This document shows positions 1 to 6,787 of a DNA stretch of 30,502 nt, piece by piece (positions within the stretch are counted from its first letter, which is position 1; each line of letters opens with the position of its first letter). Below the pieces are notes generated by a model, which saw nothing but the letters and a program-made list of their open reading frames with translations, had not been told where the DNA came from and did not search any database. The DNA comes from an uncultured Muribaculaceae bacterium (GTDB lineage Bacteria > Bacteroidota > Bacteroidia > Bacteroidales > Muribaculaceae). The stretch lies in contig CAJUMI010000019.1 in assembly GCA_910587545.1 (NCBI GenBank), positions 7,492 through 37,993 on the forward strand, given 5' to 3'. The position numbers and the translations under genes are program-made.

Positions 1-362
1 CGGGCGGACCGGTTACTGTCGCCGACCAATACCACAACATAGGCAAGAATCTCAAGTTCTATACTAACCCCGATATGCTTGCTCTTAATGCTGATCGCTT
101 TGTCGGTAAGCCGCTGTCGGATAACCTTAACGATGCAAACAACCAGATCTGGTACGGACAGATGTCAAACGGCGATTATATAATCGGTATATTCAACCGC
201 GATGACAACTCTAAATCGGTAGAAGTCAAATTTGCCGATCTGGGGATAAACGGTACTTATAATGTCCGAGACCTGTGGAAACATACCGATGAGGGAGCAG
301 CAACATCTTTGACTGCAAAAATATCGGCTCGTGGTTGCAAAATTGTTAAACTTACGAAATAA
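1..362 (+). CDS. Probable alpha-galactosidase (GH27/melibiase-like), 3' part only
   Basis: The reading frame is open from the left edge (first full codon at base 3) to a TAA at 360-362, so only about the last 119 residues are present. The visible part starts at the end of a catalytic domain (GGPVTVADQY, then FYTNPDMLALNAD and FVGKPLSD). It continues into a C-terminal beta-sandwich with WYGQMSNGDY, GIFNRDD and VRDLWKH. This resembles the C-terminal domain of GH27 alpha-galactosidases, where the enzyme cleaves terminal alpha-galactosyl units from oligosaccharides. The catalytic aspartates lie outside the window, so the family assignment rests on the C-terminal part alone. The next gene starts only six bases after the stop, so the two are surely cotranscribed as part of a glycan-degradation operon. 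An alternative is another clan GH-D glycosidase with the same accessory domain. Confidence 0.6.
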   Translation, partial: GGPVTVADQYHNIGKNLKFYTNPDMLALNADRFVGKPLSDNLNDANNQIWYGQMSNGDYIIGIFNRDDNSKSVEVKFADLGINGTYNVRDLWKHTDEGAATSLTAKISARGCKIVKLTK

Positions 363-368
363 TATGAA

Positions 369-2483
369 ATGAAAATTCAGCAGCTATTTGTGACGCTCCT
401 CTGCATGGGGAGTATCGTCGGGAGCTATGCGGTTGAGGTGGCATCCCCGAATGGAAATATCAGGGTCGATTTTAACATCGTTGACGGCCGACCTACTTAT
501 GAAATGTCCTATAAAGGTAAGACTGTTATCAGGCCATCACACCTTGGCCTTGAGCTTATCGGTTCTACCGATCTGATGGATAAGTTTGAGGAAAGGAATG
601 TGACATATAGTGACTTTGATGAGACATGGCAACCTGTATGGGGAGAAAATAAGGATATTCGAAATCATTACAATGAAATGTTGGTCGAACTTGCCCAGCC
701 TGCGCACGGCCGTTTCATGAATATTCGGTTTCGCGTTTATGATGATGGCATAGGCTTCCGTTACGAGTTTCCGGTCCAGCAATACCTCGATTATTTCCCC
801 GTGAAAGAAGAACACAGTCAGTTTGCAATGGCCGGAGACCATACGGCATGGTGGATTGCAGGTGACTATGATACGCAGGAATACGATTACACAGAATCCC
901 GACTGTCGGAGATCCGTGGATTGATGGAGACTGCTATTTCAAGCAACGCTTCGCAGACACTGTTTTCGCCGACAGGTGTGCAGACATCTCTTCAGATGAA
1001 AACCGATGACGGACTGTATATTAACATTCACGAAGCCGCATTGGTGAACTATTCTTGCATGCATCTTAACCTCGATGACAAGAATATGGTATTTGAGTCA
1101 TGGCTTACACCTGACGCTCAAGGCGTAAAAGCTTATGTGCAGACTCCCGATCACACTCCTTGGCGCACTGTCATGGTCAGTGACGATGCTCGTGATATGC
1201 TTGCGTCAGATCTGATACTCAATCTTAACGAACCTTGCGCTTATGATGACACTTCATGGATCAAGCCTGTCAAGTATGTGGGCGTATGGTGGGAAATGAT
1301 CGGAGGCGGTAAACAGTGGTCTTATACAAATGATCTTCCTTCTGTGAAACTTGATCGCCTCGACTACACCAAAACTAAATGTCACGGACAGCATCCGGCC
1401 AACACCGACAATGTCAGACGATATATTGATTTTGCCGCCGAACATGGATTTGATCAGGTTCTGGTCGAAGGTTGGAATATCGGTTGGGAAGATTGGTTTG
1501 GAAAGTCAAAAGATTATGTATTTGATTTTGTAACGCCATATCCCGACTTCGATATAGAATATCTCAATGAGTATGCCCATTCAAAGGGTGTCAGACTGAT
1601 GATGCACCACGAAACATCCGCTTCTGTGAGAAACTATGAGCGTCACATGGAGGCTGCCTATAATCTGATGGACAAATATGGCTACAACGCTGTCAAAAGC
1701 GGTTATGTCGGCAATATGATTCCCCGCGGAGAACATCATTATGGACAATGGCTTAACAACCATTATCTATATGCTGTCACAGAAGCGGCAAAACACAAAA
1801 TCATGGTCAACGCCCATGAAGCTGTAAGACCTACAGGATTGTGTCGCACCTATCCCAATCTTATCGGCAATGAATCAGCGAGAGGCACGGAGTATGAATC
1901 ATTTGCAGGCAACAAGCCGTTTCATACGACAGTCCTTCCATTTACCCGCCTGCAGGGGGGGCCGATGGACTACACACCCGGTATTTTTGAAATGGATATG
2001 AAAAAAATCAATCCCAACAGTTCCGGTCATGTCAATTCCACTCTTGCGCGTCAGCTGGCCTTGTATGTTACTATGTATAGCCCCTTGCAGATGGCTGCAG
2101 ACTATCCGGAGCATTATGAGCGCTTTATGGACGCATTCCAATTCATAAAAGATGTTGCGGTAGACTGGGATGAAAGCCGGTATCTCGAGGCTGAACCGGG
2201 CCGTTATATCGTGGCGGCGCGAAAGGCAAAGGGAAGTGATGACTGGTTTGTAGGTTGTACAGCCAACGAGGACGGACATTCATCGGTGCTGTCTCTGGAT
2301 TTCCTTGACAAGGACAGGAAATACGAAGCTGTCATCTATGCCGATGCAAAAGATGCTCATTACCGAGATAATCCGCAGGCATATACGATTACAAAAAAGC
2401 CGGTGTCAAGCAAATCGAAATTGAAACTCAGTGCTGCTCCCGGTGGCGGGTACGCGATATCGATCAAGCCCGTAGGCAAGTGA
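369..2483 (+). CDS. GH97 family glycosidase, SusB-type inverting alpha-glucosidase
   Basis: The protein has 704 residues, the usual GH97 length. A signal peptide (cleavage probably after GSYA near residue 21) points to the periplasm. An N-terminal beta-sandwich (to about 270) is followed by a TIM barrel with WWEM, VEGWNIGWEDW, HHETSASVRNYE, NAHEAVRPTG and GTEYES, then a small C-terminal beta domain. Glutamates at 415, 484, 502 and 508 have exactly the spacing of Glu439, Glu508, Glu526 and Glu532 of Bacteroides thetaiotaomicron SusB, where they act as general bases, calcium ligand and general acid. Glu171 may match calcium ligand Glu194. The glutamate at 415 favours the inverting alpha-glucosidase branch over the retaining alpha-galactosidase branch, which carries an aspartate nucleophile. 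The substrate is inferred. It is cotranscribed with the upstream galactosidase-like gene and followed by a strong hairpin. Confidence 0.93.
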   Translation: MKIQQLFVTLLCMGSIVGSYAVEVASPNGNIRVDFNIVDGRPTYEMSYKGKTVIRPSHLGLELIGSTDLMDKFEERNVTYSDFDETWQPVWGENKDIRNHYNEMLVELAQPAHGRFMNIRFRVYDDGIGFRYEFPVQQYLDYFPVKEEHSQFAMAGDHTAWWIAGDYDTQEYDYTESRLSEIRGLMETAISSNASQTLFSPTGVQTSLQMKTDDGLYINIHEAALVNYSCMHLNLDDKNMVFESWLTPDAQGVKAYVQTPDHTPWRTVMVSDDARDMLASDLILNLNEPCAYDDTSWIKPVKYVGVWWEMIGGGKQWSYTNDLPSVKLDRLDYTKTKCHGQHPANTDNVRRYIDFAAEHGFDQVLVEGWNIGWEDWFGKSKDYVFDFVTPYPDFDIEYLNEYAHSKGVRLMMHHETSASVRNYERHMEAAYNLMDKYGYNAVKSGYVGNMIPRGEHHYGQWLNNHYLYAVTEAAKHKIMVNAHEAVRPTGLCRTYPNLIGNESARGTEYESFAGNKPFHTTVLPFTRLQGGPMDYTPGIFEMDMKKINPNSSGHVNSTLARQLALYVTMYSPLQMAADYPEHYERFMDAFQFIKDVAVDWDESRYLEAEPGRYIVAARKAKGSDDWFVGCTANEDGHSSVLSLDFLDKDRKYEAVIYADAKDAHYRDNPQAYTITKKPVSSKSKLKLSAAPGGGYAISIKPVGK

Positions 2484-2504
2484 TCATGCACTGATCAATC
2501 AGTC

Positions 2505-2548
2505 CGGAGCTGTGACAAGACAGGATATTCCTGCATGTCACAGCTCCG
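2505..2548 (+). terminator. Hairpin terminator after the GH97 gene
   Basis: A 13-bp perfect inverted repeat (CGGAGCTGTGACA with TGTCACAGCTCCG) encloses a second short stem (CAGGA/TCCTG). It begins 22 bases after the GH97 stop. The trailing T-stretch is weak (ATTCTTAG). It also lies downstream of the convergent manA gene and could stop transcripts from both sides. Confidence 0.7.
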
Positions 2549-2619
2549 ATTCTTAGATCACGTACCCCAATATATTGGAGAGTGCGGTCTTATATGAAAT
2601 TACTCAAGCGTGAAATTGC

Positions 2620-3594
2620 TCATACGTGGGCTGCGAGCGCTATGCCCGAGCCTTTAAGTCTGATGTCGGAAACGCATGCAGGCACAAGAGCAGTGTGTCC
2701 TGCGGTCAGTGTGCGTGATGTGCCGTCGGCGGTGAGCGTCATGCTGCCGTCTGTGACGAGTATGACGACAAATGATCCGTGGCTTGACGACACGCTGAGT
2801 TCCATTTGGTGGTTCAGGTCGATGTAGTCTACCGCAAACCGATGGCTGTTGACGGCGTTCAGGGTTGTGCGATCGAAAGTCCGGGCTGTAGGCTCTATGT
2901 CGCGCGGAAAAGTAAAATCGATGGCTTCGCGAGCCTGCTTGATGTGCAGTTGTCGCGGGTTGCCGTCGGCGTCTTTGCGATCATGGTCAAAGATCCGGTA
3001 TGTTATGTCGCTTGCTTCCTGAATTTCCGCGATAAGATTGCCGGAACCGATCGAGTGGATGGTGCCCGCCGGAATGAAATAAAATTGTCCTTTCCGGGAA
3101 TCATATGAAGCAATGTTGTCCATTATCCCTGCCGACTTTTCGTCAAGGCTGTCGGGACTGAGCAATCCTGAGAGGCCGCAGTAGATGCGAGAGCCTTTGT
3201 CTGCGTCAATGACATACCACATTTCCGATTTTCCCCGGGTGTTGTGAAGCCGTTTTGCCATCGAATCGTCAGGGTGAACCTGGAGAGAAAGGATGTCATG
3301 GGCGTCGATCAGCTTGATGATAAGAGGGAAAATATTGCCGTAGGTCTCTATTACCCGCTGCCCTAGAAGATCGGCTCCGTAAGCATCTGTCAGATCAGTG
3401 ATGCTCATGCCTTTGTGGCGGCCTTCCGCCACAATTGATTTATGACCATCAAGCGACGATATTTCCCAGCTTTCGCCGATATCCGAAGCCGGAATGTCGA
3501 CTCCTTTCAGACGGGATATACGCCTGCCACCCCAGATTACAGATTTGTAAATAGGTTCAAATATCAGTATACTATCAAGCGTTTTCGATGTCAT
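2620..3594 (-). CDS. manA: Mannose-6-phosphate isomerase, type I (cupin)
   Basis: The 324-residue protein interconverts mannose 6-phosphate and fructose 6-phosphate in the cytoplasm, feeding GDP-sugar synthesis or mannose catabolism. Visible family features are FEPIYKSVIWGGRRI at the N-terminus, LSLQVHPDD with Gln105 and His107, SEMWYV with Glu124, and FIPAGTIHSIG with His180. These are the usual zinc ligands. It matches the short type I form of Firmicutes and Bacteroidetes. The frame stays open to an ATG at 3648, but that codon overlaps the -33 box of a consensus promoter at 3618-3649, so I take the ATG at 3594, which gives the normal family N-terminus. The gene is alone on its transcript. 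Confidence 0.93.
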   Translation of the reverse strand: MTSKTLDSILIFEPIYKSVIWGGRRISRLKGVDIPASDIGESWEISSLDGHKSIVAEGRHKGMSITDLTDAYGADLLGQRVIETYGNIFPLIIKLIDAHDILSLQVHPDDSMAKRLHNTRGKSEMWYVIDADKGSRIYCGLSGLLSPDSLDEKSAGIMDNIASYDSRKGQFYFIPAGTIHSIGSGNLIAEIQEASDITYRIFDHDRKDADGNPRQLHIKQAREAIDFTFPRDIEPTARTFDRTTLNAVNSHRFAVDYIDLNHQMELSVSSSHGSFVVILVTDGSMTLTADGTSRTLTAGHTALVPACVSDIRLKGSGIALAAHV

Positions 3595-3617
3595 AATGTA
3601 TTTGTGGAGAGGATTTG

Positions 3618-3649
3618 CAAAGTTACATCTTATATTCCGATTATGCAAA
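3618..3649 (-). promoter_or_regulatory. manA promoter (Bacteroides type)
   Basis: Read on the minus strand, TTTG is followed by 20 nt and then TAACTTTG, a full match to -33 TTTG and -7 TAnnTTTG. Transcription would begin near 3611, about 17 nt before the manA start at 3594. This excludes the longer start at 3648. Confidence 0.8.
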
Positions 3650-3795
3650 CCATAGCGGCACGCGGAGAGTTCGGGACAATAGTTGTGAACTGTTAATCCA
3701 TGTTAAATCCACGCAAAGGCTGATATGTCCGAAAACAATATCAGTCGCAAGATTGTCTTATATGTACAGAACAGCAGAAAACGAAAAAGAATTAG

Positions 3796-3860
3796 TTTTT
3801 TCATAGGATTAGATTTTAAGGTTTTTAGCAAGCGCGGCAGTCGTGAGACCGCCGCGCTTG
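3796..3860 (+). ncRNA. Third member of the small-RNA-like element (copy C), diverged hairpin
   Basis: TTTTTTCATAGGATTAGATT and a later AAGGTTT match the single-stranded 5' part of the elements at 9231 and 17817. The hairpin (CAAGCGCGGC at 3829-3838 paired with GCCGCGCTTG at 3851-3860) has a completely different stem. It keeps the apex GTCGTGAGAC, that is GTC/GAC closing a GTGA loop. Pairing is conserved while sequence is not, which argues for a structured RNA. Unlike the other two copies, no TAnnTTTG box lies at the expected distance. The hairpin also sits 27 bases beyond the convergent tyrS stop and could serve as its terminator. Expression is unproven. Confidence 0.5.
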
Positions 3861-3886
3861 TATTTGATTATATTGGTTGCCGGCTC

Positions 3887-5179
3887 TTATCTGGCAATTA
3901 TCAGGTAGTAGTTTTTCTTGCCTTTCTGAGCAATGATATATTTGCCGTTGAGAAGCATGTCGGTCGAAGCCGGTGCGTAAGCGTCGGCGACTTTCTCCTT
4001 ATTGATGGCGAAACCTCCTTGCTGGGCGAGTTTGCGCATCTCGCCTTTCGACGGGAATACCTGTGCACGGTCGACAAGCAGGTCGGCGAGCTTGATGCCG
4101 TCGGCGATCTCCTGCTTGCTTACCTCGAATGTGGGTACTCCTTCAAAAACAGCCAGTAGCGTCTGCTCGTCGATTTTGTGAAGGGTCTCGGCCGCCTTGT
4201 TGCTGAAGAGTATCTGGGAGGCTTCGACTGCGGTTTCGTATTCTTCGGCAGAATGTACCATTGTGGTGATCTCTTTGGCGAGACGCTTCTGCAACGGACG
4301 TTGTCCGGGATCTGCGGCCTGTTGCCTGACAAGATCTTCGATTTCCTCGCGGCTCAGTTCTGTGAAAATCTTGATATATTTTTCTGCATCGGCATCGGAG
4401 ACGTTGAGCCAGAACTGATAGAATTTATAAGGCGATGTGTAGCGTGCGTCAAGCCATACATTGCCGCTTTCGGTCTTGCCGAATTTGCCACCGTCGGCCT
4501 TGGTGATGAGAGGGCAGGTGAGTGCGAAAGCCTCGCCTCCGTCGGTGCGGCGTATCAGCTCTGTGCCTGTGGTGATGTTGCCCCACTGATCCGAGCCGCC
4601 GAGCTGCAGACGACAATTCTTGTTGCGGTAGAGGTAAAGGAAGTCATAGCCCTGAAGCAATTGGTAGGAGAACTCTGTGAATGACATGCCTTCACGGTCT
4701 TCGCCCGACAGACGCTTTTTGACCGAATCTTTGGCCATCATGTAGTTGACGGTGATCAGCTTGCCTATCTCACGGATAAAATCAAGGAATCCGTAGTCTT
4801 TCATCCAGTCATAGTTGTTGACAAGTTCGGCGGCGTTGGGCGCGTCGCTGTCAAAATCAAGAAACTTCGAAAGCTGTTTTTTGATCGCTTCCTGATTGTG
4901 GCGAAGGGTTTCTTCGTCGATGAGCTTACGCTCCTGGCTCTTCATCGAAGGGTCGCCGATCATGCCGGTCGCACCGCCGACAAGTGCTATCGGCTTATGG
5001 CCCGCACGCTGGAAATGCTTAAGCATCATGACTCCGACGAGATGGCCGATATGTAGACTGTCGGCTGTTGGGTCGATACCCAGATAGGCCGTTGTCATTT
5101 CTTTTTTCAACTGTTCTTCGGTGCCCGGCATGACTGTGTGGATCATGCCGCGCCAGGTAAGTTCTTCTATAAAGTCCAT
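3887..5179 (-). CDS. tyrS: Tyrosyl-tRNA synthetase
   Basis: This class I aminoacyl-tRNA synthetase of 430 residues charges tRNA-Tyr. The nucleotide-binding HIGH motif is at residues 43-46 (DSLHIGHLVG). Tyrosine-pocket sequences include GGSDQWGN, and the KMSKS-equivalent loop is KFGKT at 232-236. An S4-like RNA-binding domain at the C-terminus contains VFPSKGEMRKLAQQGG and LLNGKYIIAQKGKK. An upstream ATG at 5218 in the same frame would lie inside the -7 box at 5216-5223, and the family begins with a sequence like MDFIEEL, so 5179 is chosen. It lies 66 bases downstream of luxS on the same strand. It may be cotranscribed with luxS and also driven by its own promoter. Confidence 0.96.
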   Translation of the reverse strand: MDFIEELTWRGMIHTVMPGTEEQLKKEMTTAYLGIDPTADSLHIGHLVGVMMLKHFQRAGHKPIALVGGATGMIGDPSMKSQERKLIDEETLRHNQEAIKKQLSKFLDFDSDAPNAAELVNNYDWMKDYGFLDFIREIGKLITVNYMMAKDSVKKRLSGEDREGMSFTEFSYQLLQGYDFLYLYRNKNCRLQLGGSDQWGNITTGTELIRRTDGGEAFALTCPLITKADGGKFGKTESGNVWLDARYTSPYKFYQFWLNVSDADAEKYIKIFTELSREEIEDLVRQQAADPGQRPLQKRLAKEITTMVHSAEEYETAVEASQILFSNKAAETLHKIDEQTLLAVFEGVPTFEVSKQEIADGIKLADLLVDRAQVFPSKGEMRKLAQQGGFAINKEKVADAYAPASTDMLLNGKYIIAQKGKKNYYLIIAR

Positions 5180-5215
5180 TGCGGTAAATTGTTGTTTGTT
5201 TGTGTTATCAGACTG

Positions 5216-5223
5216 CAAAGATA
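5216..5223 (-). promoter_or_regulatory. tyrS -7 box
   Basis: TATCTTTG on the minus strand matches TAnnTTTG and lies 36 nt upstream of the tyrS start at 5179. I see no TTTG at the -33 position, so this is a single-box prediction. Confidence 0.55.
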
Positions 5224-5245
5224 CGAATTATTTGTGACTTGACTG

Positions 5246-5728
5246 TCAGGCGGGATAGTTGGTGTTGTCGCTGTTGAGATCAAGGAGCACTTCGTCGGTG
5301 AATTGTCGAGCGACATGCTTTGCTTCGGGCAGGTCGTTGAACGTGTAATTGCCGCAGTCGCGGGCGGTGGCTCCCGGAATTTCTCCCTTGAAGCCGGCGA
5401 TGAATTCAAACATTGCAGTCAGCAGGCCGGCAATATCTGCCGGTTCGAGCACGCCTTGCACCAGCAGATAGGAACCGGTGCAACAGCCCATAGGTCCCCA
5501 GTAGACAATGCGGTCGGCCCATGTCGGATCGTTGCGCAGATATGTGGCGGCGAGATGTTCTATGGTGTGAAGCGCGCGGGGACTCACTGCCGGCATGCGG
5601 TTGGGCTCGGTGAGCCGGATGTCGAATGTTGTGATCGTGTCGCCCGCCGGAGTGTGATCGCGGCGCGACACATATACTCCGCGCTTCAGACGGGTGTGGT
5701 CGATGGTGAAACTTGCAATCTTTTTCAT
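5246..5728 (-). CDS. luxS: S-ribosylhomocysteine lyase LuxS
   Basis: The enzyme cleaves S-ribosylhomocysteine to homocysteine and DPD, the precursor of autoinducer-2, as part of recycling after methyl transfer from S-adenosylmethionine. At 160 residues it has normal length. The metal-binding motif HTIEH falls at His54 to His58, GCCTG places the catalytic cysteine at 83, and ARDCGN gives the third metal ligand Cys125. All active-site residues seem intact. The start at 5728 gives the usual MKKI.SF.IDH N-terminus. Only about 11 nt separate a TATCTTTG box from the ATG, so a very short leader is possible. Otherwise it is read through from the OmpH-like gene. tyrS follows 66 bases later. Confidence 0.97.
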   Translation of the reverse strand: MKKIASFTIDHTRLKRGVYVSRRDHTPAGDTITTFDIRLTEPNRMPAVSPRALHTIEHLAATYLRNDPTWADRIVYWGPMGCCTGSYLLVQGVLEPADIAGLLTAMFEFIAGFKGEIPGATARDCGNYTFNDLPEAKHVARQFTDEVLLDLNSDNTNYPA

Positions 5729-5747
5729 ATCTGTTCTTTCAAAGATA

Positions 5748-5779
5748 CGCCCGACAGCGCTTTCTGGCGATGTCGGGCG
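5748..5779 (-). terminator. Hairpin between the OmpH-like gene and luxS
   Basis: A perfect 9-bp stem (CGCCCGACA with TGTCGGGCG) encloses a 14-nt loop, about 28 nt after the OmpH-like stop. On the minus strand it is followed by TATCTTTGAAAG, which could act as a weak T-tail. The same eight bases TATCTTTG (5740-5747) also match a -7 box for luxS. Confidence 0.65.
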
Positions 5780-5807
5780 TCGTATGCTTATGCTGATATA
5801 TTATCGG

Positions 5808-6413
5808 TTATTTGTCAGCTTTGGGGGTATAACGAGCATTGAGCCCTTCGATGATTTCGCCGGTGATGTCGAGCGCGGGGTTGAAATAAAGGCCTGACGC
5901 GCGATAGAGTATCGCATCATAATTACGGGTGGCGTTATACTCCTTTATGAAGTTCTGGATCGAGTCGCCGAGCTGACGGTTGAATTCGGCGATCTGTTTC
6001 TGGATCTTTTCCTGATGGGCGCGCAGGATGTTGGCGGCTTCCGACTGTTTGCGGTTTACGTTGTTGACATCGGCGTCAAATGACTCCTGGCTGAGGTAGC
6101 CGTTGCTTTTCTGTTTCTGCTCGATTTGTGCGGCGAGATTCTGGATTTCATTGGTTTTCTGGTTTTCCATGCGCTGATAGTCGAGCATGAGTTTGCGGCC
6201 TTGTTCGTCGAGCTCTTTCGACAGGGTATATGTTGCCATAACGGAGTCGATGTCTACATAGCGGATGTTGAGTGTTGTAGCTGCAGTTTCTGTGGCGTTG
6301 GCCTGAGCAGCGCTGTCGGCGACCGTTTCTTTGTTGTCTCCTTGGGCGCAGCTTATCATTCCGGCTGCAATCAGAGCGATCAACGATTTGGCTGCAAATG
6401 CTGTTTTCTTCAT
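5808..6413 (-). CDS. OmpH/Skp-family periplasmic chaperone-like lipoprotein
   Basis: The 201-residue protein begins with a lysine-containing signal sequence ending in AAGMISC, a lipoprotein-type cleavage site with Cys22. After a short low-complexity linker rich in Ala and Thr, IRYVDIDSVMATY matches the start of the Skp fold. A long charged and glutamine-rich coiled coil (about residues 65-150) follows, then a short C-terminal beta region (YDAILYRASGLYFNPALDIT). Skp proteins hold unfolded outer-membrane proteins in the periplasm; the Bacteroidetes homologues are less well studied and the exact client is unknown. It lies 33 nt after the 54-residue peptide gene and is probably cotranscribed with it. 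A hairpin follows the stop. Confidence 0.85.
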   Translation of the reverse strand: MKKTAFAAKSLIALIAAGMISCAQGDNKETVADSAAQANATETAATTLNIRYVDIDSVMATYTLSKELDEQGRKLMLDYQRMENQKTNEIQNLAAQIEQKQKSNGYLSQESFDADVNNVNRKQSEAANILRAHQEKIQKQIAEFNRQLGDSIQNFIKEYNATRNYDAILYRASGLYFNPALDITGEIIEGLNARYTPKADK

Positions 6414-6446
6414 TATTGATGGTTTTGTTATACGGTTTATGACTTA

Positions 6447-6611
6447 TTATGCTTGATCTTCGTGAGCGCATGATATGCCTTTGTCTCTCAATTGCGGAGA
6501 ACTGCCGGCATGTCCCGACGGAAAGCGGCCGCCTTTGACAAACAGCACTTTCACGCCTAAAAGTATGACCGATATGCCTACGATGGCTATGCTGATGAGG
6601 ACTGATTTCAT
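6447..6611 (-). CDS. Small membrane-anchored protein, 54 residues
   Basis: An ATG at 6611 opens a frame of 54 residues ending in TAA at 6447-6449. The N-terminal MKSVLISIAIVGISVILLGV is a clear single membrane segment. A basic KGGRFPSGHAG stretch follows, then a short tail containing KGISCAHEDQ with one cysteine. Small proteins of this pattern (one helix, a (K/G)GxFP motif, a late Cys) occur in Bacteroidetes genomes in my recollection, without an assigned function. A TATATTTG box at 6635-6642 lies 23 nt upstream, so it is probably the first gene of the transcript that continues into the OmpH-like gene. I infer an envelope role from the membrane helix and the neighbour only. Confidence 0.75.
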   Translation of the reverse strand: MKSVLISIAIVGISVILLGVKVLFVKGGRFPSGHAGSSPQLRDKGISCAHEDQA

Positions 6612-6634
6612 ACTGCTCAGTGTCTTTTGGAGTG

Positions 6635-6642
6635 CAAATATA
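6635..6642 (-). promoter_or_regulatory. -7 box for the small-protein/OmpH-like transcript
   Basis: TATATTTG on the minus strand matches TAnnTTTG. It is 23 nt upstream of the ATG at 6611. No TTTG is seen at the expected -33 position. Confidence 0.5.
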
Positions 6643-6787
6643 GGAAAGCTGGCGAAAATATTTGCGGATTAACGATTTTATTTTGTAACTTAGAGGTCGG
6701 AAAACGACGTTTTTAACGTTATTTGTCAAAACTAAATTTTTATTAAGCCGTTTTTCGGTGCATTAAATTCTATAATAACAATATACG

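Noticed and set aside
1955..1961. Seven-G run inside the GH97 gene as a phase-variable switch
   Set aside because: It encodes the conserved QGGPMDY segment in frame, and seven bases is short for slippage in this group.
3725..4159. 144-codon plus-strand frame across the small-RNA-like copy C into tyrS
   Set aside because: The first part is non-coding RNA-like sequence and the rest is antisense to tyrS.
5303..5842. 179-codon plus-strand frame over luxS and its hairpin
   Set aside because: It covers the intact luxS gene and a terminator on the opposite strand. The product shows no family pattern.
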